The notes beneath the pieces were generated by a model. That model made no database searches, had not been told where the DNA came from, and was given only the letters and a program-made list of their open reading frames with translations. The position numbers and the translations under genes are program-made. This document shows, piece by piece, positions 1 through 7,870 of a stretch of DNA of 64,000 nt. Source of the DNA: Andreesenia sp964489735 (lineage in GTDB: Bacteria; Bacillota; Clostridia; Tissierellales; Gottschalkiaceae); NCBI GenBank assembly GCA_964489735.1, contig CAZBAL010000007.1, forward strand, positions 7,409-71,408. The letters run 5' to 3'. The first letter of the stretch is position 1. Each line of letters opens with the position of its first letter.

Positions 1-1278
1 GATAAAGTTGCTAACAGAATAATAGAATTAGACTCAGGGAAAATCCATGAATATAAAGGGAATTATGTCGATTTTGTTGCAGCCAAAATGGAAAGAGAAG
101 AGATAGAACAATCTATTCAGAGAAAACAGGAAAGGCTACTGAAAAAAGAACTGGCATGGATGAGAAGTGGAGTTAAAGCAAGGACTACGAAGCAGAGAGC
201 ACGTATAAATAGATTCAAAGTACTGCAGGAGACTGTAGGCTCAACAGATTCAGGCAGTGACGGACTTGATATATCTGTAAACAGGACTAGACTTGGAAAT
301 AAAATAATAGAAGCTGAGAGTATAAGCAAATCATATGGAGATAGAAAGCTCATAAATGATTTCACATATACGGCTGTAAAAGGTGACAGAATAGGCATTG
401 TTGGTAAAAATGGAGCAGGAAAATCAACACTGCTGAAGATATTGAGCGGAAGAGAGAAGATTGACAGTGGCGAAATTGAATTTGGCGAGACAGTCAATAT
501 AGGAGTTTTTTCTCAAGAAACGTATGAAATGAATGAAGATTTGAGAATAATAGAGTATATAAAAGAGGGAGCTGAGTACGCAAAGAACAAAGAAGGATAT
601 AAGCTCAGTGCATCTCAGATGTTAGAAAACTTTTTATTCCCTCCTCATGTTCAGGGGACTTTTATAAGAAAACTTTCTGGTGGAGAAAAGAGAAGACTCT
701 ATTTGCTGAGAGTATTGCTAGAAGGACCAAATGTGCTGTTTTTGGATGAGCCTACAAATGATCTGGATATAGAGACGCTCACAATACTCGAAGATTATCT
801 GGATAGTTTTGAAGGTGTGATAATAGTTGTTTCACACGATAGATATTTTCTAGATAGAGTTGTCGATCGTATATTCTCATTTGAAAATGGAGAAATACAT
901 GATTATCCAGGAAACTATACTGATTTCATTCTGAAATATGAGCAAAAAGCTCTCGAACTTGAAAAAGAAGATAAAAAACAGAGTAAAGAAGATACCAGAG
1001 CACAGAGAAATAACAGAAAAAATAAGGATGAAAGACCAAAGTTCACATTCAAAGAGCAAAGAGAGTTTGAAAACATAGACAGTGATATCGAAAAGGTAGA
1101 AGTCAGAATAGAAGAGATAACGGAAGATATGAATAAATTTGCTACAGATATGCATAAGCTTCAGGAATTACAGGCAGAAATGGAAGAAAAAGAAGAAAAG
1201 CTTGATTATTTGATGAAGAGATGGGTATATTTGAATGAAATGGCCGAAAAAATAGAGGAATATAAAAAGAATAGATAG
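1..1278 (+). CDS. ABC-F family ATPase, 5' end outside the window
   Basis: The reading frame is open from base 1, so the N-terminal ABC domain lies upstream. The first visible residues match the end of that first domain, followed by the basic, charged interdomain linker typical of ABC-F proteins (about residues 28-70). The second ABC domain has Walker A GKNGAGKST, signature LSGGEKRRL and Walker B VLFLDEPTNDLD, then an H-loop SHDRYF. The tail is a charged coiled coil. ABC-F proteins have no membrane segments and act on the ribosome (translation factors or antibiotic protection); which subfamily cannot be decided here. plsC follows after 17 bases. Confidence 0.93.
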   Translation, partial: DKVANRIIELDSGKIHEYKGNYVDFVAAKMEREEIEQSIQRKQERLLKKELAWMRSGVKARTTKQRARINRFKVLQETVGSTDSGSDGLDISVNRTRLGNKIIEAESISKSYGDRKLINDFTYTAVKGDRIGIVGKNGAGKSTLLKILSGREKIDSGEIEFGETVNIGVFSQETYEMNEDLRIIEYIKEGAEYAKNKEGYKLSASQMLENFLFPPHVQGTFIRKLSGGEKRRLYLLRVLLEGPNVLFLDEPTNDLDIETLTILEDYLDSFEGVIIVVSHDRYFLDRVVDRIFSFENGEIHDYPGNYTDFILKYEQKALELEKEDKKQSKEDTRAQRNNRKNKDERPKFTFKEQREFENIDSDIEKVEVRIEEITEDMNKFATDMHKLQELQAEMEEKEEKLDYLMKRWVYLNEMAEKIEEYKKNR

Positions 1279-1295
1279 AAAGATAGGGATGATTA

Positions 1296-2024
1296 ATGTT
1301 TAGGACAATAATATGGTTTTCGGAGTTTATTATTAGTTTGATATTGTCATTACCCTGGCTGATGATATCGAAATATAAGCGAAAGAAATATGGCGATAAA
1401 GAAGCTTCTGAATATGGAGATAAGTTTGTCAGAAAATGGGTTAAGCCTAAACTGTTTTTAGCTGGAGCAGAAATAGATATCAAAGGAATAGAAAATATTC
1501 CTTTAGATGAAAAGGTTGTATTTATCTCAAACCATCAGAGCAACTTCGATATCGCTGTGATACTGAATAGTATTCCCGGACCTAAGGGTTTTGTAGCAAA
1601 AAAAGAGATGGAATCTGTTCCAATTCTAAAGGGATGGATGGAGATAATAGGTTGTGTCTTTCTAGACAGAAAAAGCCCGCGGAGCTCTGTCCAGGCTATT
1701 GCCCAGGCAATAAAAAATGTAAAAAATGGAATCAATATGGTAGTGTTTCCAGAGGGAAGCAGGAGCAAAGGTGGACCTGTAGGAGTTTTTAAAGCTGGTA
1801 GCTTCAGAGTAGCTTTAAAATCGAAATCAGTTATAGTTCCTATAACTATAGACGGCACATATAAGCTCATGGAAGAAAAAAATAGAGTTAAGCCGGGATG
1901 TGTTTCTGTTGTAATTCATTCGGCAATTGACACTGTGAATTTAACTCAGGATGAAACTGATAATATTCACATTACTGTGAGAGATATTATATTATCGGGA
2001 TTTGGGAAAAACTGCAAGATGTAA
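1296..2024 (+). CDS. plsC: 1-acyl-sn-glycerol-3-phosphate acyltransferase
   Basis: The 242-residue protein carries the acyltransferase HX4D motif in NHQSNFD (near residue 79) and the glycerol-phosphate binding motif FPEGSRSK (near residue 152), in the right order and spacing for PlsC. A hydrophobic N-terminal segment (about residues 5-25) would anchor it to the membrane. It transfers an acyl chain to lysophosphatidic acid, making phosphatidic acid for phospholipid synthesis. The ATG follows an AGGGATGAT ribosome site. Length is normal. It is probably co-transcribed with the ABC-F gene, with no functional link implied. Confidence 0.93.
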   Translation: MFRTIIWFSEFIISLILSLPWLMISKYKRKKYGDKEASEYGDKFVRKWVKPKLFLAGAEIDIKGIENIPLDEKVVFISNHQSNFDIAVILNSIPGPKGFVAKKEMESVPILKGWMEIIGCVFLDRKSPRSSVQAIAQAIKNVKNGINMVVFPEGSRSKGGPVGVFKAGSFRVALKSKSVIVPITIDGTYKLMEEKNRVKPGCVSVVIHSAIDTVNLTQDETDNIHITVRDIILSGFGKNCKM

Positions 2025-2109
2025 AAATAAGGTAAAACCATTGCAACAGTAGAATACTACTTATATCTAAGAGAAAAAATATTTGTTAATACTATAGCTT
2101 AATAAGGGT

Positions 2110-2141
2110 ATAACATAGAATAACAGTAGGTTTTATGTTAT
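2110..2141. promoter_or_regulatory. Inverted repeat upstream of the ModE-like gene
   Basis: ATAACATA (2110-2117) and TATGTTAT (2134-2141) form a perfect 8-base inverted repeat with a 16-base spacer, about 50 bases before the regulator start. It is not followed by a U run, so an operator is more likely than a terminator. Autoregulation by the gene downstream is an inference only. Confidence 0.35.
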
Positions 2142-2189
2142 CATTTTAGGTAATCGTTAATATACTAGGTTAAAATAGGGGTGATAATA

Positions 2190-2537
2190 ATGAAGTTGAG
2201 TGCAAGAGTATGGTTAGAGAATGATGAAAATGAAAAGCTTTTTGGTATAGGAATTTGTGAATTGTTAAAAGGCATAAGAATGTATGGTTCACTTTCTGAA
2301 TCTTCAAAGCAGATGGGTATGTCTTACAATAAGGCTCATAACTTAGTTAAGACTATGGAGAAACGTTTAGGATTTGATATAGTGACAACTAAAATAGGGG
2401 GCGCAAGAGGAGGAGGATCTACTCTTACGGAAAAAGGTGAATACCTTATTGAAAGATATGAGAAGGTTATGGAAAAAATAAAAAAAGATTTAGAAGAAGC
2501 TTATAGTTTATATTTTCATGATATAGAGAACTTATAA
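2190..2537 (+). CDS. ModE-type winged-helix regulator without metal-binding domain
   Basis: The 115-residue protein matches the DNA-binding N-terminal domain of ModE: a LysR-like helix-turn-helix (residues about 29-65, with the sequence GMSYNKAHNLVKTMEKRLGF), then the glycine-rich wing GGARGGGSTLTEKG. The C-terminal molbindin (Mop) domains of classical ModE are absent, as in many stand-alone clostridial homologues, so how it senses molybdate or tungstate is not evident. The ATG at 2190 is preferred over a GTG at 2181, because the GTG lies inside the AGGGGTGAT ribosome site. It sits just before modABC, its likely target; a ModE-like operator also occurs before the second uptake locus at 46.5 kb. 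Confidence 0.85.
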   Translation: MKLSARVWLENDENEKLFGIGICELLKGIRMYGSLSESSKQMGMSYNKAHNLVKTMEKRLGFDIVTTKIGGARGGGSTLTEKGEYLIERYEKVMEKIKKDLEEAYSLYFHDIENL

Positions 2538-2598
2538 ACTCAGAAGTATAGTATTTTGGTTCACTACATGTTTCCTTGGACTATGAGGGACTTTATGT

Positions 2599-2643
2599 TT
2601 ACGCTTGCCAATTGTAAATCAATAGGTAGGCGTAATTTTTTTA
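2599..2643 (+). terminator. Intrinsic terminator between the regulator and modA
   Basis: TTACGCTTGCC (2599-2609) pairs over 11 positions, with G-U wobbles, with GGTAGGCGTAA (2625-2635). ATTG/CAAT pairs inside the loop, and seven T follow. It ends the regulator transcript, or attenuates read-through into modABC. Confidence 0.75.
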
Positions 2644-2798
2644 TTGAAATAAAGTGCACTTCTCAATCATTTACCAATATTGAAAAAATGGAATGAAGTT
2701 ATTAGCAACAATTTGAGAGCTTATAAACTTTACAAAATGAGTAATCTTCGATGTACTATAAGTTAAATATTGATTCAAAAATTTGGGAGGTAGAGAGT

Positions 2799-3677
2799 AT
2801 GAAGAGATTAAAAAAAGCAGCAATCATTGGTGGAGTTGTTCTAGCACTATCTTCAGTATATGGTTGTGGAGCAGATGATTCAAAAGACACAACAACTGAT
2901 GAAAAGGTAGAAACAACTGATGAAAAATCAGAAGAACCAAAAGAAGAAAAAGAAGAAAAAGAAGAAAAGGATGAACCTAAAGAAGAACTAGGTGGAAAAA
3001 TCACAGTTAGTGCAGCGGCAAGTCTTAGAGAGTCATTCACAGAAATCGCTGAAAACTTCAAAGAAGAGTATGGAACAGAAGTTGAACTTAACTTTGGTAG
3101 TTCAGGAGCTCTTCAAAAGCAAATAGAAGAAGGAGCACCTTCAGACTACTTCGTATCAGCTGGTAAAAAGCAGATGACAGCTCTTGAAGAAGCTGGACTG
3201 GTAGATGCTGATTCAGTAAAGGATTTACTAGGAAACGTTCTAGTTATGGCTACTCCAAAAGATTCAGATGAAGTTAAAACTGTATCTGATCTAGAAACTA
3301 CAGAAGGAAAAATTGCTATAGCTGAAGTTGAGTCAGTACCAGTAGGACAATATACTAAGCAAGCACTAGAAAACCTAGGTGTTTGGGACAAGATCCAAGA
3401 AAAGATAGTTTTCGCAAAGGATGTTAAAGCTACAACAGCTTATGTTGAGCAAGGAGAGGTTGTTGCTGGATTTATATACAAATCAGATGCAGTAGCAGCT
3501 GGAGATAATCTTGTAATAGCAGAAGAAATTGATGAAAGCACTCACGATCCTATAATCTATCCAGAAGGAATTGTTACAGCTAGTGAGAACAAGGACAAAG
3601 TTGAGAAGTTCAGTGAATTCTTAAAAACTGACGAATCTAAGAAAATCCTTGAAAAATACGGATTTGAAGTAAAGTAG
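2799..3677 (+). CDS. modA: Molybdate (or tungstate) binding lipoprotein of an ABC importer
   Basis: The mature region contains the ModA fold hallmarks: TVSAAASLRESFTEI for oxyanion binding near its start, FGSSGALQKQIEEGAPSD, and the late segment VVAGFIYKSDA. The start at 2799 follows GGGAGG and gives a signal peptide ending in a lipobox (SVYGC), so the protein is lipid-anchored outside the membrane. An acidic, lysine-rich linker of about 40 residues separates the anchor from the binding domain. It delivers the oxyanion to ModB, whose gene starts 8 bases later. Molybdate versus tungstate cannot be settled from sequence. Confidence 0.92.
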   Translation: MKRLKKAAIIGGVVLALSSVYGCGADDSKDTTTDEKVETTDEKSEEPKEEKEEKEEKDEPKEELGGKITVSAAASLRESFTEIAENFKEEYGTEVELNFGSSGALQKQIEEGAPSDYFVSAGKKQMTALEEAGLVDADSVKDLLGNVLVMATPKDSDEVKTVSDLETTEGKIAIAEVESVPVGQYTKQALENLGVWDKIQEKIVFAKDVKATTAYVEQGEVVAGFIYKSDAVAAGDNLVIAEEIDESTHDPIIYPEGIVTASENKDKVEKFSEFLKTDESKKILEKYGFEVK

Positions 3678-3685
3678 GATATATA

Positions 3686-4378
3686 ATGATGGATTTTTTC
3701 GGAACAATAGATCAGTCTATAGTTAGCCCGATATTAATCTCCCTTAAAGTAGCATTAGTTGCTACAGCAATTACCTTGGTTGTAGGTACAGCATTAGGAT
3801 TTCTTTTCGTAAGAAAGAATTTTCCGGGAAAAGATATTCTGGAAGTTATTATAACACTTCCTATGGTAATGCCACCTTCAGTTACAGGGTATATATTGCT
3901 ACTTGTTATAGGGAAAAAAGGGTTTATTGGGAGAATCCTACAAGATGTTTTTGGAATAAATTTAATATTTACATGGCAGGCAGCGTGTATTGCGGCAGCA
4001 GTAGTATCGCTGCCTCTTATGTATCAAAGCTGTAAATCAGCATTCTTAGGTGTTGATAAATCTTTTGAGAACGCAGCTAGAACATTAGGTGCAAGTGAAT
4101 GGAAAATTTTCCGTAAAATCACAATTCCTCTTGCATGGCCAGGACTTGTAAGTGGTCTTGTCCTATCATTTGCAAGAGCATTAGGAGAGTTCGGTGCAAC
4201 TCTTATGGTTGCAGGGAATATCCCGGGAAGAACAGAAAATATACCTATAGCTATATATTTTGCCGTTGAGTCAAACAATCTTCACAAGGCAAATATTTTA
4301 ATGGGAATAGTAGTTATTGTGAGTTTTGTAACTATTCTTTCTTTAAATAGATGGCTTAGAAGAAAAAGGTTTAATTAG
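3686..4378 (+). CDS. modB: Molybdate ABC transporter permease
   Basis: The 230-residue protein has about five transmembrane segments and the ABC permease EAA loop LGASEWKIFRKITIPLAWPG, which docks on the ATPase. ALGEFGATLMVAGNIPGRT is the conserved ModB/CysU-type signature after the loop. Length is normal for ModB. It lies between modA and modC with 8- and 11-base gaps, so the three form one operon and one importer. Confidence 0.94.
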   Translation: MMDFFGTIDQSIVSPILISLKVALVATAITLVVGTALGFLFVRKNFPGKDILEVIITLPMVMPPSVTGYILLLVIGKKGFIGRILQDVFGINLIFTWQAACIAAAVVSLPLMYQSCKSAFLGVDKSFENAARTLGASEWKIFRKITIPLAWPGLVSGLVLSFARALGEFGATLMVAGNIPGRTENIPIAIYFAVESNNLHKANILMGIVVIVSFVTILSLNRWLRRKRFN

Positions 4379-4389
4379 GAGGTATTGAA

Positions 4390-5055
4390 TTGAATATTTT
4401 AGAAGCAAAAATATTTAAGAAACTCAGATTTTTTGATTTAGATATAGATATAAATCTAGGCAGGGAAGTTCTTGCAATACAGGGACACTCTGGATCTGGG
4501 AAGACAACTATATTAAACTGTATTATCGGTATATTGAAGCCTGATGATGGAATAGTCAAAATAAACGGAAAAACTGTGTACTCTAAAGATGAAAAAATCA
4601 GTGAGCCAATAAGAGATAGAGATATAGGATATATGTTTCAGAACTACGCTCTATTTCCAAACATGACTGTAGAGCAAAACTTGAGATTTGGTCTAGATAG
4701 AGGAGATAAAGATCAGGAAGAGTACTTAAACTATATAATGGAAAACTTTAAAATTTCTCATCTAAAAGAAAGATATCCGGGGGATGTTTCAGGAGGAGAG
4801 AAGCAGAGAGTTGCACTCGCTAGATCTCTTACTAGAAAGCCTTCGATTATGCTTATGGATGAGCCTTTTTCTGCCCTGGATACAGAGACAAAGGATATTC
4901 TGTACAAAGAGTTTCTGCAATTTAAAAAGAACTTCAATATAGGAATTATACTCATTACGCATAATGATACAGAAGCAGAATATCTTGGGGATAGGATTGT
5001 AAAAATAGATAATGGTTTAATAATATCGGAAAGAAAAAAAGGTGTAGACTATTAA
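4390..5055 (+). CDS. modC: Molybdate ABC transporter ATPase, short form
   Basis: A TTG start follows AGGAGG. Walker A GHSGSGKTT, Q-loop in FQNYALFPNMT, signature VSGGEKQRVALARS, Walker B IMLMDEPFSALD and the H-loop are all present, so the ATPase domain is intact. At 221 residues it ends right after the nucleotide-binding domain; the C-terminal Mop/TOBE domain found in ModC of about 350 residues is missing. It powers ModB on the cytoplasmic face, and may also serve the ATPase-less WtpAB-like transporter near 45 kb (inference). Its stop codon lies in the loop of a terminator hairpin. Confidence 0.92.
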   Translation: MNILEAKIFKKLRFFDLDIDINLGREVLAIQGHSGSGKTTILNCIIGILKPDDGIVKINGKTVYSKDEKISEPIRDRDIGYMFQNYALFPNMTVEQNLRFGLDRGDKDQEEYLNYIMENFKISHLKERYPGDVSGGEKQRVALARSLTRKPSIMLMDEPFSALDTETKDILYKEFLQFKKNFNIGIILITHNDTEAEYLGDRIVKIDNGLIISERKKGVDY

Positions 5056-5070
5056 TCTACACCTTTTAAT
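5034..5070. terminator. Bidirectional terminator between modC and the acetyltransferase
   Basis: AAAAGGTGTAGA (5037-5048) and TCTACACCTTTT (5056-5067) form a perfect 12-bp stem with a 7-base loop. A/T runs on both sides let it serve both convergent genes. Confidence 0.85.
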
Positions 5071-5073
5071 TGT

Positions 5074-5562
5074 TTAAGAAAACTTAAGCTTATCTTTGTA
5101 TATGGCATTAGAGCTGCCATTTTTATCATAAAACATCTGTATATGATCTATGAAATCTTCCAGATAGATTTCTCCAACTGTAACAAATCCGAATTTTTCA
5201 TAGAAGTTGACAATATAGTGCTGTGCTGAAATTCTAATCTGGGTTTCATTGAGTTCTTTTTCCAAAAAAGATATAGCTTCAGACATTATGAGGTCACCAT
5301 ATTTGAATTTTCTGTAGTCCTTTTTAACGACAACTCTTCCTATTGAGGCTTCTTCATAAGAAATGCCTTTAGGGATTATTCTCAAATACCCAACAAGCTC
5401 ACCATCTTTTCTCAATTGCAGATGGTATGATTTGAAATCTTTATTATCACACTCTACATATGCACAATCTTGTTCAGCTATGAAAACTTCTTCTCTAAGT
5501 CTAACGATTTCATATAGCTCTCTGTTCGACAGCTCCTCAAATGTTTTAACAGTAATCTCCAT
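5074..5562 (-). CDS. GNAT acetyltransferase, ElaA-like
   Basis: The 162-residue protein follows the ElaA family throughout: LREEVFIAEQDCAYVECDNKD near the start (first 20 of these are the family signature), the acetyl-CoA binding stretch IGRVVVKKDYRKFKYGDLIM, ISAQHYIVNFYEKFGFVTVG, and the closing EDFIDHIQM. It should move an acetyl group from acetyl-CoA to an unknown amine. ATG 5562 is preferred, because its AGGTGAT site is well spaced, over the GTG at 5574 that overlaps this site. It is a single-gene unit, convergent with modABC. Confidence 0.85.
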   Translation of the reverse strand: MEITVKTFEELSNRELYEIVRLREEVFIAEQDCAYVECDNKDFKSYHLQLRKDGELVGYLRIIPKGISYEEASIGRVVVKKDYRKFKYGDLIMSEAISFLEKELNETQIRISAQHYIVNFYEKFGFVTVGEIYLEDFIDHIQMFYDKNGSSNAIYKDKLKFS

Positions 5563-5683
5563 AAGTTCAATCACCTTTCTCCAATTGTTATATAGATTAT
5601 ATAAAACTAATATTAAAATCTGCCATTATATGTTATAAATATATGTTAAGAAAAAAACACTATGGGTAAAATTATAATACGGA

Positions 5684-5708
5684 ATTGGATATTATCCAAT
5701 ATGTTTTT
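5684..5708. promoter_or_regulatory. 8-bp perfect inverted repeat plus T run before natA
   Basis: ATTGGATA (5684-5691) and TATCCAAT (5693-5700) are separated by one base, and seven T follow at 5704-5710. With a one-base centre it suits a protein operator better than an RNA hairpin. It lies 55 bases before the natA start. Confidence 0.4.
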
Positions 5709-5754
5709 TTAAAATTCAACAACTATGTTTAAGTTTTATTTAGGAGGCGATAAT

Positions 5755-6480
5755 TTGATCAGAGTTGAGAATTTATCTAAAAGGTTTAAAGAAATCGATG
5801 CTGTAAAAGATATCAGCTTTAATGTAAAAGATGGGGAAATCTATGGTCTGATAGGGGAAAACGGAGCTGGAAAAACGACGACTCTCAGATTGCTAGCTAC
5901 TATGCTTAAAGCAACTGGAGGAGATGCTTTCCTGGGCGGTCACAGTATAATAAGTGAACCTGATAAGGTCAGAGAAGTCATAGGAATACTATTTGGTGGT
6001 GAGGTAGGACTTTATGATAGACTGACAGCTCGTGAAAATATAGAGTACTTCGCAAAGTTAAATGGTATGAGCAGAGAAATGATAAAAAGCAGAATAGAGT
6101 ACCTTTCAGAAGTGTTGGGAATGGAGGAATACATAGACAGAAGAACTGGAAAGTTCTCAAAAGGGATGAAGCAAAAAGTTTCGATAGCGAGATCCATAGT
6201 CCATGATCCGAGAATACTCCTTTTAGATGAGCCAACCTCAGGTTTAGATGTGAGTGTAACTAGAATAGTTCATGATTTCATAAAAGGTTTAACTGAAGAG
6301 GGAAAGACAGTGATATTTTCATCTCACAATATGGATGAGGTCAAGAAGCTTTGTGATAAAGTGCTTGTAATAAATAAAGGGAGTTTAATTTATGATGGAT
6401 ATATAGAAGATTTAGAAAAAGAAAAAGGAATGTCCTTGGACGATGCTTTTGTAGAAATGGTAGGTGGTAAAAATGTCTAA
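5755..6480 (+). CDS. natA: ABC exporter ATPase, NatA-like
   Basis: The TTG at 5755 follows AGGAGGCGAT; an upstream ATG at 5725 lacks such a site. Walker A GENGAGKTT, signature FSKGMKQKVSIARS, Walker B ILLLDEPTSGLD and the H-loop SSHNMDEV are present in 241 residues. The sequence and the partner permease fit the NatAB sodium-extrusion type, although drug or lipid export by this ABC-2 class is also possible. It overlaps natB by 8 bases, so the two are translationally coupled. Confidence 0.88.
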   Translation: MIRVENLSKRFKEIDAVKDISFNVKDGEIYGLIGENGAGKTTTLRLLATMLKATGGDAFLGGHSIISEPDKVREVIGILFGGEVGLYDRLTARENIEYFAKLNGMSREMIKSRIEYLSEVLGMEEYIDRRTGKFSKGMKQKVSIARSIVHDPRILLLDEPTSGLDVSVTRIVHDFIKGLTEEGKTVIFSSHNMDEVKKLCDKVLVINKGSLIYDGYIEDLEKEKGMSLDDAFVEMVGGKNV

Positions 6481-7660
6481 CTATTCTAAAATTGTTTTTA
6501 AAAAGGAAATTCTCGATATATTCAGAGATAAAAAGACAATAATTATGCAGATAGTAATACCATTACTCATATTTCCCGTAATGGCGTTAGTCTTAGGATT
6601 TGTTATGGGAAATATGCAGAAGGATATGGAAATAGCATCAGAGGTTGTCATAGTAGACAATGGCAATCCCGAAATAAAAGAGCTTTTGGAAAGTGAAAAA
6701 GAGCAGATTAAAATAGTGGAAAGTGATAATATAGATAAAGATATTAAGGAAAACAATATTAAAGCGGCATTGATTGTTGATGAAAACTTTACGAAAGACA
6801 TAGAAGAAGGCAAAAAAGGAAAGATTGAGATTAAATATATGGACTCAAGTCTGAAGTCCACAGCAGCACAAAGCAAACTAAAGAATATAGTTGATAAGTA
6901 CTCAAAGAGTATACTGAACAAAAGACTCGAAGACAGAGGTATTGATCCCGAAATACTCGAACCAATCGATCTTTCGGAGAAAAAGCTGGCCATTGAAGGA
7001 AAAGAAGGTGGCGGAGAAGGAATGATGGTATTCTCTATGATAGTGCCCATGCTCTTAGCGATATACGCTGCTACTTCATCTATGCCGGCAGCAGTAGATC
7101 TAGGGGCAGGAGAAAAGGAAAGGCAGACCTTGGAACCGCTACTTACTACAAGAGCCAGCAGACAGTCCATACTCATAGGAAAGTATCTTGCTATAGTGCT
7201 GAGCTCTGTGATTGGAACAGTTGCATCTATAATTGGATTGGTAATAGCTATGTCGATATCACCGGATATGTTCGGCAACAGCGCAGGCTTTTCGATTAAA
7301 ATGGGACTTCTAGCATTATTTTTATTCCTGAGTATGGCATTTGTATTTTCAGGAATTGAGCTGGCAATCAGTTTCTATGCAAGGAACTTTAAAGAGGCTC
7401 AAACCTATCTATCACCAATATCCTTTCTAGTAGTTATTCCAGCTTATTTTACTATGGGTATAGACGGATTATCAGTTCCTTACAAGATGCTTCATATACC
7501 GGTAGTAAATATAATACTGTTATTTAAAGAGGCAATCTATGGTGTTTATAAACCTGTTAACATAATTACAGTTGCTATATGGATAATGGTTTATATATTG
7601 TTATCAATAGTATTTACTGTAAAGATGTTTAGAAGTGAAAAAGTTATATTTAGAAATTAA
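6473..7660 (+). CDS. natB: ABC-2 type exporter permease, NatB-like
   Basis: The 395-residue protein has one N-terminal membrane segment (about residues 17-42). A soluble external domain of about 130 residues follows, then five or six membrane segments from about residue 180. GAGEKERQTLEPLLTTRASR just after the second membrane segment is the typical NatB/ABC-2 motif. The ATG at 6473 has AGGTGG ahead of it. It forms the membrane part of the exporter with NatA; sodium is the substrate of the best-known relatives, not shown here. Confidence 0.87.
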   Translation: MSNYSKIVFKKEILDIFRDKKTIIMQIVIPLLIFPVMALVLGFVMGNMQKDMEIASEVVIVDNGNPEIKELLESEKEQIKIVESDNIDKDIKENNIKAALIVDENFTKDIEEGKKGKIEIKYMDSSLKSTAAQSKLKNIVDKYSKSILNKRLEDRGIDPEILEPIDLSEKKLAIEGKEGGGEGMMVFSMIVPMLLAIYAATSSMPAAVDLGAGEKERQTLEPLLTTRASRQSILIGKYLAIVLSSVIGTVASIIGLVIAMSISPDMFGNSAGFSIKMGLLALFLFLSMAFVFSGIELAISFYARNFKEAQTYLSPISFLVVIPAYFTMGIDGLSVPYKMLHIPVVNIILLFKEAIYGVYKPVNIITVAIWIMVYILLSIVFTVKMFRSEKVIFRN

Positions 7661-7690
7661 TTGTATTTTCAATCATACTTAGAGGTTAAA

Positions 7691-7752
7691 AAAAGAAACA
7701 GCTTACCACGAAACTCTCAATTTTAGAGTTTCATCGGTAGGCTGTTTTATAT
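7691..7752. terminator. Bidirectional terminator, two-part hairpin
   Basis: AAACAGCTTACC (7696-7707) pairs with GGTAGGCTGTTT (7736-7747) with one G-U. GAAACTCT/AGAGTTTC forms a perfect inner stem. A and T runs flank it on both sides, between the convergent natB and P-type ATPase genes. Confidence 0.85.
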
Positions 7753-7870
7753 TTCTATAGTATATTTGTATATTATATTTCATCATTACATTTACATATT
7801 ATGCTTCATTCAGCTCATAATTATTTTGCATTGTCCTGTATATTAGCATATATTGTCACTGTTCCTTAAG

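Noticed and set aside
6481..7278. Long minus-strand open frame opposite natB
   Set aside because: It is the antisense shadow of a well-supported membrane protein gene, with no ribosome site or family match.
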